DNA from: Auriscalpium vulgare
Taxonomy: Eukaryota; Basidiomycota; Agaricomycetes; Russulales; Auriscalpiaceae
Assembly (NCBI GenBank): GCA_019915015.1
Contig: JAHBBC010000009.1
Coordinates: 1,612,001-1,676,000, forward strand
Direction: 5' to 3'
DNA length: 64,000 nucleotides
Part shown: piece after piece, positions 22,685-33,127 of the stretch
Layout of the letters: each line of letters starts with the position of its first letter
Numbering within the stretch: the stretch's first letter is position 1
Notes under the pieces: model-generated
Database searches by the model: none
The model's input: only the letters and a program-made list of their open reading frames with translations
What the model was told of the DNA's origin: nothing
Position numbers and translations under genes: made by a program

Positions 22685-23955
22685 CTACAGGTGGAAAGAC
22701 GACCGACGGGTCTTACTCCCTGCTGGCATATCACGCAGAGATATATCGCCTACCGTCGTCTGCGTTGTGGCGAAGCGTATGGGATCACCGGCACCCACGG
22801 TGGCAGCTGTGAATTGCGCTTCGACCGACCGGTCCTCGGCGATGCGGATCGTCACAAGATCGAACGCAATGCCCTGGAGAGAGCGCACGTCAGTGTAGAT
22901 CAGGATCAAGAGATGAGACGACACCGACGGCGATCTCAATTATCTGGACAGGAAGTTAGCGCTGTATGGCGGAAGGTATCACACGATGCTTACGGAATGA
23001 TATATGATGTACGCAGCGTTATTCCTCAGTACCTCCAAAACCAGGAGCAGCAGGGCACATATGCTGTACATGGCCGTCGACTCCACGAGGACAGTGATAA
23101 TCTGGCCGTACTGTAGTCGTGGCGTCAAGCCGTCCTCAAGGAAATTGAGGACGCGCCGTTCCATCCGCCAGACCTTGTACACTATCATGGCTGCCCACAC
23201 CGATAGATCGTCAGAAGGCAATGCGTCATCCCCTGAAACGACTCACACGTGCAGAATGTATTGACGGTCACCGTCAGGCTCAGATGAGACAAGATCATAG
23301 GTCTCAACCGCATGTCGCTGATTGTCGCCGCCTCATGGGTGTTGGCCGTAACAACCACGATGGAGATGCTCAAGACTATGTGCAAGTGTGAGCGGGCAGC
23401 CGGAATGGATGAACAGAAAAAACCTACTTGCAGTTCCTAACCAACACAGTATCGGTAGAGCGACAATCAGCCAATTCTTGCGGTGCAACACGAAACAACG
23501 ATATATCTGAGAAGATTCTGAGGTCAGTGGCGTCCCGTTAGGCGGACAATGGGATCCCCACGAACCCACATCGCGTCCCCGACTAGCATCTGCGCAGTGA
23601 GTGGGATTGCCACCATCCGCGGCACGACACCGGAGATCTGAAGTAACTTGGCTGTGGGTCCGCCCGGCCCTTTATACAACACAAAGGCATCCAGGACCCA
23701 GAGGAAGGCAACCACTGCAAACAGCGTCCCGTAGAGGAAGAACATGGAGGTTGCCACGATGAGGATGGGCCGGCGCGCCCGCCGACGCTTCTTGAATAGC
23801 AGCACTTTGACAGCATTTCCGAACGTTACGACGTGCACACCTAGTCGCAGAGAGAAGTCAGTTGTGGGCTCGATAGACGGATTGAAAAGTTATTGACCAT
23901 ACAGGATGCTGCCTGAGAGAAGACTCGCCAGGGCCGCGACATCAAGAGGCAGCAT
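22685..23955 (-). CDS. Basidiomycete multi-pass membrane protein of unknown function
   Basis: Exons 23955-23898, 23840-23566, 23506-23428, 23375-23247, 23190-22994 and 22873-22685; 308 residues. About seven hydrophobic segments are visible: LASLLSGSILYG, PILIVATSMFFLYGTLFAVVAF, PLTAQMLVGDAMWIYRCFVLH, WLIVALPILCWLGTA, ISIVVVTAN, LSLTVTVNTFC and IITVLVESTAMYSICALLLLVLE. A soluble tail follows. The order and the motifs GDAMWIYRC and YGVHVVTFGNAV match a family greatly expanded in Agaricomycetes, usually annotated only as a hypothetical membrane protein. No catalytic motif is seen. The last intron (22993-22874) is longer than its neighbours and contains in-frame stops, so the join to GIAFDLVTIRI is the only phase-consistent choice. 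Confidence 0.72.
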
Positions 23956-25600
23956 TGGAGATGGGGACAGAGGCTCCAGGCTTAGTCGAATGTCCACCAA
24001 AAACTTGGAAGTAGGGTTATATGTTGGCTGGCATGATAAATGCGGGCAGATGCCGCGAAGACGCCCGGATGTACGGCATCCATTCGATGAGGCAGGACCA
24101 GCCTTCCGAAAACATATCGTTGCTTGCCACGCTCTGCTTCGCAGGCGCATGGCTGGCGGGATGGAGATCATCTTGATGACGGCGCAACGGGATGTCATGA
24201 TAAGGTATATTAGTATACCGCGATCCATCCTGCGCCAGGAAAGAAAGAAGGAGGAGCATCAGCATACAATGCACGTTCCAGAGTTTAAAGGATGCGAGAT
24301 GCCCCGAATAGTGTTTGAGGCTGCAAGACAATCAGAGCATATATATAGATTCGGCGTGGCCCAGACGGTTCTGTGCACCCTTTACTAGTACCACTGTACC
24401 AGCGCCGAGCACTAGTTTGATCTTCAAAGAGAACAGTCAGGTAGAGACCACCTACGTATAAAATTTACACCAAACACGGATCAGCTGGTCTGAACAACGC
24501 CCGACGCTCAACTGTCAGCAACACACGCACCTTCGACATGACGGAATCCGGCCACCAGACCGCCTCGCGTCTCCTGAGTTCAAGCCTCGCTGGCACCCTG
24601 CGTCCAGGCGGACCGAAAACCAGGATTGACGTTTTGCACACGGTGAGTCTTGCCTGGGGTTTCAAATTCCTGTCTGAAAGAGCTCGTCCCTTTGATCAGC
24701 CGCCGCTGCCATCCACCCGTTTGTTGCGTCTATGTATTCATCGAATTCATCGCTATTGGACAAATTGGTTAAGACAGCTTCAGCGCATGAGTATACCGAT
24801 GCCAGGCTGGTGACGCTCCGAGCGAGTCTTGAGTGATACGAATGACTTCGCCTTTGTGGTCTCAGATAATTGCGAAACGCAGCACGGTACGCCGGAAGAA
24901 ATGGTAAGCTGGAAGAGGCCCGTCGCTGCGAGTTGCAACGCTTACGGGTGGAGTCACCTGCGTACTGCAGTAGTTGAATTCCCACGGCCCACGCGCTTGG
25001 ACTCCTCGAGAGGAGCGCAGTGACCATCATCTCGGACATCCTCCTCGCCTCTCACCGCCCTCTCCTCATCGCTCATCCTAGCATACACAAATATTCCAAG
25101 CCTCGATGCCCGATAACTCTTCCCCCGAGCGGTGCGTATCCTAGCGCTGTGCACCCGCCGCCACACGCTCAGCGACGGACCTGCAGATCGAAGGCGCGGA
25201 CGTATGCCGGGAGAGCGAAGGTGCGCACCGTGATCTGCTCGATTTGTGTGCGTATATGCTGACGACAGGCCCCAGAGGAGAAGGGAGTCGGCGAGCAATG
25301 CTGAGTGCGTGTTGGGGGTACCTGCAGCGGCATGTGGAGCTCACGTCGCGAGGCAGAGAGCAAGCATCATCCGAGAGCGAGCAGAGTACGCAGGGCGGAA
25401 AGTCAATGCCGCCCCCTGCCGCCCCGCCCGCGAAGAAGGTGTGTGTCCGCTTTCTCAGGCTCACGCATGTCAATAACACCCCATTGTCCAGGCGAAGACA
25501 GTGAAGGTCACACAAAGCGCGTGCGTCTCTTTTTCAATCGCTTCCCAAATCCTCCTCCTCACCAACTCTATACCAAATCATCTCCCAACTCACCCCCACG
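23956..25600. other. Intergenic; one possible small gene
   Basis: At 24538 an ATG opens a plausible exon (TESGHQTASRLLSSSLAG...IDVLHT) ending in a GTGAGT donor. After the acceptor ending near 24700, a protein-like stretch AAAIHPFVASMYSSNSSLL...TLRASLE reads to a stop near 24832. Its phase does not match the first exon, so either a base was lost or the exons do not belong together. Nothing else is supported. Confidence 0.35.
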
Positions 25601-26988
25601 ATGGCGAAAAAAATCTACAGCGAGCCCACGTCCGACACCAGCCCCGTGAAGACCAGCCCCGTGAAGAAGAAGCCGCGCAGCAAGGCGCTCGAGCGCGTCT
25701 CGATCTCGTCGTTGGCCGACCTGACGGTCCCCGCCAAGCCGCTCTCCAAACCCGCGCTGAAGAACCGCTTCCAGTCGCCTACCCCCACCCCCGCCGCAGA
25801 GGCGGACGACGACGCGGCGTCCGTCGCTGAGTCGTCGCGCACGGTAAACCGGCGCACGGAGGAGGACCGCATTGCGTTCTTCCGCGCGCAGTCTGCATGC
25901 GGCGACGTCGAGCCGCACCGCGCGTTCTGCAACTCATGCGAGACGTGGGTGCCGCTGAACGCGACGCGCAGATACGTGATGCGCCCGTGGACCGTGCACA
26001 GCCGGCAGTGCAAGAGCGCATCGGCGTCTGCCAAGCCGTAAGTGTGCTTTACTGTTTGACCTTTTCGACCCAATTAATGTTGTGCTCGCAGTGAATCGAA
26101 GGCATCGCCTCGAAAAGCGGACGACGACGAAAGCGATGCGGAAGACGACCAGTCGAACATCCAGTCCACGTCGGACAAGTCCGTGCGGAAGTCTGAGGCC
26201 GAGCGCCAGGCGTATTTCGAGGCGGACCCGCGCGCAGAGGAGGTGCGGCCGTTCGAGGTGCTGTGCAAGACATGCCATAAGTGGATTAAGCTCGGCACGA
26301 CGCGCCGCTTCGCGCTGAAGAACTGGAAAGCGCACCAGAACCGGTGCTCCGGGTCCATGTGCGTCCAATGCGGCGTCCAGCGCGCTTTGCGAAGTTTTAA
26401 CGGGGTATTTGCAGCCCCAGCAGTCGCGTGGCAACGGCGGAGCGCAAGCTGAAGCTCGTGAACGATAAAGCGGCGAAGAGCTACACAACGAAGAGCGTGC
26501 AGTGTGCGCACTGTAAGGACTCGGTCGCGCTGGAGGGCGAAGGCGACTACAATCTCGCCAAGTGGGACGAGCACAAAGCGAATTGCGCCAAGTATGCATC
26601 CCGCCTCTCCGCATCTTGTCCGGCTCAGCTGACCCAGTCATTGCGTAGGGCGCCCCGCGTCAAAGAACACGTCGTCACGCTCGGCACGCCCTCCGAGGGC
26701 ATCTCCTCCCCAGAGCAGAGCCCGCGTCGTGCGGAGAAATCTGCCGATCGGCCTCCGTCGTCCGTCGCGTCGACGGAGGCGACTGCTGTTGCGGTCGAGG
26801 CGCCGCGACAGGGCACGAAGCGCGCGCGCAAGGACGATGACGACGAGGCGGCTGACGATATGCAGCCGCCACGCGTGCGCGCACGCAAGGAGGGCCCTTC
26901 CGGCGCGCTGGGGTGGCTGCTCCTGCCGTTCAAGAGCTTCATCAACGGGTTCAAGGAGGGTCTGCAAGGCTCAGAGTCGTCCACGTGA
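25601..26988 (+). CDS. Protein with three copies of a Cys/His motif (C-x2-C-x19-H-x3-C), gene 1
   Basis: Exons 25601-26037, 26092-26358, 26415-26591 and 26649-26988; 406 residues. The N-terminus is basic and serine/proline rich (TSPVKTSPVKKKPRSK). Three copies of one 28-residue motif follow, starting CNSC, CKTC and CAHC. Spacing is identical in each: Cys 1 and 4, hydrophobic at 8, Leu 10, aromatic at 16, Trp 21, His 24, Cys 28. Acidic linkers (DDDESDAEDDQ) separate them. The C-terminus has a KRARK basic cluster and a hydrophobic GALGWLLLPFKSFINGF segment. The CCHC arrangement suggests a small zinc-binding module. I do not recognise the family. Each motif sits in its own exon. A nuclear location is inferred from the basic clusters. 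Confidence 0.75.
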
Positions 26989-27352
26989 CATCTGTCTGCT
27001 GCTGTTACATATCGTATCCGTTTTGACTTTTCTCCCTCCCCTCACATCCACCTCTACCAATATGATTTCTCTCCACTATACGCTCTTTACCTACGCGTGT
27101 CGCTTTCTTGCTTCTTTTTTATTTACGGTGTTCTTGAAATAGCTTGATCCCCAACGCTCCCTCTTGCGCTCCCTAACTTTATCTGTTGCTGTACGAATGC
27201 AAATAGTTTCTCGACCGTTCCCGAGCGGGCGAGGCGTTTTGCATGGGCGAGTTTGCGGGGCCAGGATGTGGCGGGTGCCGCCGCGGTAACAGCCGAAACG
27301 GCGTGTAGCGGCGGCACGCACCTTCTTAACCAAATTCCCCCTTCCCCCAACC
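26989..27352. other. Spacer between the two Cys/His-motif genes
   Basis: 3' region of gene 1 and promoter of gene 2, both plus strand. T- and C-rich stretches lie just after the stop. No separate gene is seen. Confidence 0.4.
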
Positions 27353-28767
27353 ATGTCTTCCTCTGCACGCCGTCGCAAAAGTGCTGCAAGGTCTGCATCG
27401 CCCGTTCACTGTATATGCGCGCGTATTTGACTCATACGGCGCGTCTTTCCTGTGTCCCAGAACAAATCCTGACGCTGTGGAGACGCCGCAGCTCTCCATC
27501 CCCGTATGTGTCACCGCGCCCACCCACTCGTGAACGGGCCGCTGACGAGCTTTATTGCTAGGGATCCTCAAGAATGCGCACGCCGACAACGAGGTGGGTA
27601 TTGCTTCGTATGTGGCCGCCTCATGGACAGCGCGCTGACTGCGCGCCCTGCAGTGCCCGCAGCGACACCTCGCCCGCGCGCCCCAAGTCTCCTAGGGCCT
27701 CCAGGCAAGTCCCCTCTCCGCTTGTACCCGCCTCGAACTGACCGTCGCGTTCCTTTCCGTTTTCCTTCACCTGCAGCCCCGACGCGCCGCGCCCGCCAAC
27801 CGCCGCCGAGCGCGCGCGCGAACGCAAACTGCGCGCGGACCCGCTCGCAGACGTGCTCGGGCCGCTGTACATTGACTGCCTGCGGTGCGGCACGCACATC
27901 AAACTGTCGCCGAAGAGCGCGTATGACCCGTTCCACTGGACGAAGCACCGCGAGCGCTGCCTGCGCCGCCCCGCGGCAGTCGTTGCGGAGATGCTGCGCG
28001 AGGCGCGCAACCCCGCCGTACGTCCGCGCTGGCCTCGCTGCCGTCTCCCTGTGCCCACTGACGCGCTTCGCCCGCAGTCCCCGTCGTCCCTGTCCACGTT
28101 ATCATCCGCGCCGTCCTCGAGGGCTTCCGCCTCTGCACATGCCGCGTCCTCGCCCACTCCACCCCTCACGCCCGACGCCGACCAGCCCGACGACGCCGAC
28201 ACGTCCTCTCTCTCCGCGCTATCCTCCGCGCCGTCTGCGCCCGCTTTCCATTCGTCACCCTTCTCCTCCCCGCCACCCAAGCGCTCCCGTTTCTGGCTAC
28301 GTCCCGCGGTCCCCGCAAAAATACCCCGCGTCCCCGCGGCGCACCAGGAGCCCAACGCGCGCGATTTTGAGGCCTACCTGCACCGCTCGCGCCGCAGGCC
28401 CTCGCGCCTCGCCGAGGCCGAGAGCTGGCAGGACTGGTCGTGGAGCCGCCTCGTTCCGCCCGTGTGGGTGCTCGCGGAGTACCCGACCGGCACCCCTGCG
28501 GTGGATGACGACCACGACAGCAGCAGCGCGCAGGACATGGATGTCGACGCGCCAGTACCCCCGCTGACCGAGAGCAGGCTTGGCGATGGCGGGGGCGAGG
28601 GCGGGAGCGGGCTGGTGGCTGCCGACGCTAAGCCCGGGTCCGCCCTGGCTGCAAACGCCGGCCACGACAACGAGGGCCTACCGCGCTCTACATCCACGGC
28701 GGCCGGGGGCTCCGGACTTCCCGAGTCCAAGCTTGCATTGGAGAGCGGGTCCGAGGCCCGCGCATAG
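27353..28767 (+). CDS. Cys/His-motif protein (one copy), gene 2
   Basis: Exons 27353-27390, 27461-27503, 27562-27593, 27654-27704, 27777-28017 and 28078-28767; 364 residues. After a serine/arginine-rich start (SSSARRRKSAAR) comes one motif, CLRC...HIKL...W..H..RC, with exactly the spacing of the three motifs in the gene upstream. A serine/proline-rich region and an acidic tail with DDDHDSSSAQDMDVD follow. The fourth intron (27705-27776) uses a GC donor (GCAAGT); a GT choice nearby does not keep the frame. The two genes lie in tandem on the same strand and probably arose by local duplication. Function unknown. Confidence 0.7.
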
Positions 28768-29422
28768 GGTGCACGCGCCCTCTCCATTCCCCAGGCCCTT
28801 CTCCCACCCCTTCATCTCCGTCCGGCTCTCGTTCTCTCGTTTCTCATTGGCTGCTGTTTTGCCCCGTGCTGTGTTGCTTGCTCAATTCGCTGTCGATCGT
28901 TCGCTTCCCGCCATTCCCCCGCGCCCCGTGCCGCTTTTAATCAATCACAATGCCCATGCATCTGCTAACCCGCATCATACATACGTAGCTTACCCGCACA
29001 TTCTCGCGTCGTTAATTCTCTCGCCTCTTACCCACATGTATTTTGGACGCTGCCAATGTTGCCAGAAGTCAAGTACTATAGCCCCCTTGTATTTCGTCAA
29101 GCCTTTTACTTATTCCCTGGCTTTGCAGCCTGTATCTCTATTGTAGATATACCACAGCGCGCATACCGTACCGCCGCTATCATGTCCGTTTTTCCCACTC
29201 ACATTCGTCCGCACATCCATTACATCCTCACGCAGCCAAAAGCCAATGCGTACTGTACATTGCTTGTAAATATATAACAAATGAAATGTACAAATTGATT
29301 GTGAGCTGTGCGTGTTCCGATTTCGCGATCCGACCGTCTATCAAATAAGTAATTCATACATTGCCGCCCATCGTCAATGCGAGCGTCTGCGGTCTGTTGC
29401 ACGCGAAACGCGTGACATCGTC
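28768..29422. other. Convergent 3' regions, no gene
   Basis: Lies between the plus-strand Cys/His-motif gene and the minus-strand sirtuin. It is T-rich after 28790, as expected of 3' UTR. No gene is supported. Confidence 0.4.
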
Positions 29423-31077
29423 TCAACCCGCTGTCGTCGGTGGCACCGGCGACCGCGCATCCACCGAGGCTTCTGTGTCTGGGCTGTCGTATGATGGCGG
29501 ACGTATGACGCCGCTGAGCAGCATGTCGCGCAGGACGGGGTCGTATCGCGCCCGAGAGCCCCTGCACAGCGCGTCCAAATCAGCGCAACGGATAACTCCG
29601 CGGGGGGGAACAATACGCACACGACCGCGCCAACGACGTCTCGCAGGATCTCACTCGTGGGGATCTCGACCTTCTCGACGCCAGGCATGCCGTCCGCGCG
29701 CGTCGGGCCGACATTAAGAAGAAGCACGGGCTTCTTGAGGTCTACTGCGTGCTTTAGCAGCCTGCGGTAACGGTAAATGCTTTGGTGAGCAATGGGGGAT
29801 GGAAGCGGGCGTACCGGAAGGCAGAATACGTCGCGAGCGTCGTGCCCAGGACAAACAGCCGGTCTGTGTCCTCAATGGTCTTGTAGCTATATATTGCTAT
29901 TAGCACGGGATGCCGTTTGATTATATGCGGCAAACTACCTTCGTTCCTTAACCGCCTGGCTTATCGACTCGCCAAAGAAGACAAAATCGGGTTTGATCTG
30001 GAGAACATTTAGTACATATATATCCGTGCCGCAGTCGGTACATACGACGTTGTTTATTCGGCCTTCGTTGAGGCAGCCCGGGCAATTTGGCACGACGTAG
30101 TCGTCGTACGAGACGTTCTCCAAGACGACCTACACCGGCAAGGCTTTCAGCATTGGGGTGTGGCGCACCAAAACTGAATGGAACATACATCACCGTCCGG
30201 ATTTGTCTTCGGTTGGATCCCCTGCCTGTCCATATCCTCGAGATACGCGTGCCACCGCGGATTCGCCTCGCTCAGCCACTCCTGAAACACGTCTCTCCCG
30301 TACTCGTGTCCATGCTTACAGTGCACCTTCTGCACACATATGTCATTCAACTGATCCGTGTGAACGGGGAAGGGGGGACCCACGAATATCGAGCCATGCA
30401 GCTCGAGCATGCCCGCGGCCATACGCGCGGGGTCCCACACGCGGCGGATTGCCTTGTGGTGCAACCCGTCAACATTTTGAGTGATTAGCTGCGGGACAAC
30501 ATCCGCGTGCTGCAGCGCGGCGAGCGCATAGTGTGTTGGGTTGGGCTCGGTTTTGTTCACGGGGGCGTAGCCGATATATGCGCGGAGCCTGTCGGTCCGG
30601 CGCATTGAGAAATGCACATACGTACGGCCAACGGGCTCACCAGTATCGTTGGCTGAATGTTTTCAATGAGTTGGTAGTCTCGTGAGAGAAGTGTATACGC
30701 ACCGGAAGGCATGGCCGCGCGGGCTGTCCTCAATTAACTGCTGGTACTACGCACGCGCATGAGCAGCGCTCCGGCCCCCAGCACCTACCCACTCACGAAT
30801 ATCGGCCTAGCCGCCATCTCCACGTTAACACCGCACTCCAAAAACTTGCCATGCTCACGCACTTGTAATCCGGGTTCATGTACCGGCCGTCCTTCCCGCG
30901 GTACGCCTTCACGCCCGAGTCGACGCTGACGCCCGCGCCGGTGAGGACAGCGACATTCCCGGGGGCGACGAAGCGTACGACGCGGTCGACGGCCTCGGCG
31001 CGTGGGGTGAGCGTTGGCGGGCGCGCGAGCGAGGCAGCGAGGAGGGCGGGCGGGATGTTGGGCACAGATAGTCGCAT
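29423..31077 (-). CDS. Sir2-family NAD-dependent deacylase (SIRT4-like, class II)
   Basis: Eleven exons: 31077-30863, 30806-30797 (10 nt), 30746-30703, 30652-30641 (12 nt), 30588-30384, 30329-30189, 30129-30046, 29997-29939, 29886-29815, 29761-29621 and 29561-29423; 373 residues. NAD-binding motifs are GAGVSVDSGVKAYRG (residues about 40-54) and QNVDGLH; the catalytic histidine is in ELHGS. HCKHGH and CPGC supply three zinc-type cysteines; the position of a fourth is taken by histidine. KPDFVFFGES and LLLNVGPTRADG complete the Rossmann core. The order, spacing and GRDVFQEWLSEANPRW block match fungal SIRT4-like sirtuins, which are usually mitochondrial. Intron 30045-29998 could be retained in frame and would add a second CxxC. 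The start lies 197 bp from divergent PEX7. Confidence 0.9.
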
Positions 31078-31274
31078 GTGAAAGAGGCGGCGGCGTCGCG
31101 CGCAGTGTCCGAGCCGGGCTCTCCGTCCTCTGCGCAATGATACGGGTTCAGCGCAGTGCTCTCTGACCCGCACTACCACCACGGTTCCGTATTCTCAGCC
31201 AATCTTATCGACTGGCGCTGTAGGACAGAACATCGTCGTCAACATCGCTGTGCGCTGCGCGACCGCTCGCTACC
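31078..31274. promoter_or_regulatory. Divergent intergenic promoter, sirtuin/PEX7
   Basis: Only 197 bp separate the two start codons on opposite strands. This gap is not part of the duplication at 39919, so the truncated PEX7 copy lacks its promoter. Confidence 0.4.
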
Positions 31275-32543
31275 ATGAACCCGCCGCCCTCCGTGCTACA
31301 CACCCCCGGCTTCGCGCATTATAACGCCGCCTGGTCGCCCTTCCACCCCTCTCGTCTCGCCATCGCATCCTCTGCTAACTATGGCCTCGTTGGCAACGGG
31401 CGCCTGCACATTGCCGGCGTGTCCCCCGGGCCCGCGCCGGCCATCGCCCTCGAGAAATTGTACGTCGGCCTACTTCATCCATCTGCCAAGAACGTTTACC
31501 AAATGCAATTATCTCTGCAGATACGAAACACAGGACGGGCTGTATGATATCGCGTGGTCCGAGGTGCACGAGAACCAGCTCGTGAGCGCCTCGGGCGATG
31601 GCTCGATCAAGCTCTGGGACATTACGCTGAATGTGAGTTACCCTCCGCCACGCCCAGGGCCCGGCGCATATACGGGGCTGAGCGATGTGCGGAAGAGCTC
31701 TAGGAGCGGCCGATACGCGCGTGGCACGAGCACACCCGCGAGGTTTTCGGCGTAGACTGGTCGAATATCCAGAAGGACCAGTTCGTCTCGTGCTGCTGGG
31801 ATGGAACCGTGAAGCTCGTGCGTTCCCCGCTTTCCTCTGTTTTCCTGGCTCAATTTCTTTGCGTAGTGGAATCCCGAGCACCCGCGCGCCCTAACAACGC
31901 TTCAAGCGCATCACGCGTGCGTTTACCAGGCCCTCTTCTCGCCGCACCAACCCGGGCTCCTCGCAACGTGCTCTACGGACGGCACGGTTCGCCTCTTCGA
32001 CCTGCGTGCGCCCGCACTTGCTCCCTCGTCCAACGCGTTCACCGCGCCGCTCGCCGCGCCGGCCCTCACCGTGCCCGCGAGCGGCACGGAGGTGCTCGCG
32101 CTTGACTGGAATAAGTACCGCCCGCTCGTGCTCGCGAGCGCGGGCATTGACAAAGCGGTGCGCGTGTGGGACTGTCGCATGGTGAGGCTTGGCGGGGCCA
32201 CCGTGGGGGAGGTGGGCGGCATCGCGGAGGGCACGATGATGGGGCACGAGTACGCGGTCCGAAAGGTGCAGTGGAGCCCGCATCGTCCGGACATGCTTGC
32301 GAGCGCGTCGTACGATATGACCTGCAGGATGTGCGTGCATATCAGCATCTATCTTCCGTGGGGAGACTGACGTGAGCCTTTGCGTGTAGATGGACTACGA
32401 ACCCGCCGCAGGGGATGCCGCATCTCGCACGGATACACGATGCGCACACAGAGTTCGTCGTTGGGACCGCGTGGTCGCTCTTCGACGAGGGCCTACTGGT
32501 GAGCTGTAGCTGGGACTGCAAAGTTGATGTATTCCGTGTATAA
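31275..32543 (+). CDS. PEX7: Peroxin-7, PTS2 import receptor (WD40)
   Basis: Exons 31275-31459, 31521-31632, 31704-31817, 31867-32330 and 32390-32543; 342 residues, normal for Pex7. WD40 repeats are visible: LVSASGDGSIKLWD, FVSCCWDGTVKLW, LLATCSTDGTVRLFD, LASAGIDKAVRVWD, LASASYDMTCR and LVSCSWDCKVDVF. The N-terminal FHPSRLAIASSANYGLVGNGRL and DGLYDIAWSE are Pex7 signatures. The protein binds PTS2-bearing cargo in the cytosol and brings it to the peroxisome. A 5'-truncated, otherwise well preserved copy lies at 39919-41127. The donor of exon 3 is GTGCGT here and GTACGT in the copy. Confidence 0.95.
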
Positions 32544-33127
32544 TGTGCTATATCGCTACGCTGTGAAATTTCTTACTCGCTTACATTCAATAGGTCTTGT
32601 TGGGCTCAAGCGCAGTGACGAGACTGCCTATTATCGACGTTACTTGCGTCGACTTGCCGCATAGCTGTCATTGAGATCTCGCTGCCGGTCGCGCCGCGGC
32701 GAAACTTGCCCGCTGCTATACTCAAAAGTATACAAGGGTCTTGACGGCCATGTCGACCTGATTCTCGCCGTTGGGATCTAGGACCTGCGCAAGCGATTCG
32801 AGGTCACGCTAATGTTTATTTAGTTCGAGCAAGAGATGACATTACAAAAGCGTGGTTAGGAAACATCAATCCTGGGCACCGGATGTGCGCTACATCATTG
32901 CGGTCCCGTATGTGTACTCCTCCTTGATTCTCTGCTCTTTCCCCCCGAGCCGTTATGTGATCGTGTTGTCCAAGGAATGCGACGCCAACCTCCCGAAGCT
33001 CAGCGACGTGCCTTTTGACGGACGGAGAGCTATTGCTAGTCAAGGTTTAAGGACTACTTCAGGCGTGTTGGCAGTGATAAATAAGCGTGCGTTTAGAACC
33101 TGATTAGACATTGCAGTACATCCTCTC
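31335..33127. repeat. Duplicated block, first copy (PEX7 and downstream)
   Basis: Matches 39919-41723 at a constant offset of 8584 through the PEX7 coding region, with only scattered substitutions. The offset rises to 8596 near the end through small insertions. The homology starts inside PEX7 exon 1 and continues past 33127 into the ATPase/nuclease gene, where the second copy is interrupted by a transposon. Confidence 0.9.
32816..33043 (-). pseudogene. C-terminal relic of the ATPase/nuclease family
   Basis: The minus strand reads RHVAELREVGVAFLGQHDHITARG, clearly related to the tail KHVTELREVGIAFLKRNTAITSR of the adjacent intact gene (33104-35681). Only this last part survives, in a frame with disrupted flanks. 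The rest of 32544-33103 shows no gene. Confidence 0.75.

Noticed and set aside
22877..22939. Extra exon between the last two exons of the multi-TM gene
   Set aside because: Phase does not match exon 5; joining directly to the last exon keeps frame and family sequence.
27506..28567. 353-codon plus frame, Pro/Arg-rich
   Set aside because: Overlaps Cys/His-motif gene 2 in another frame and crosses its introns; the splice-consistent frame carrying the CxxC motif is preferred.
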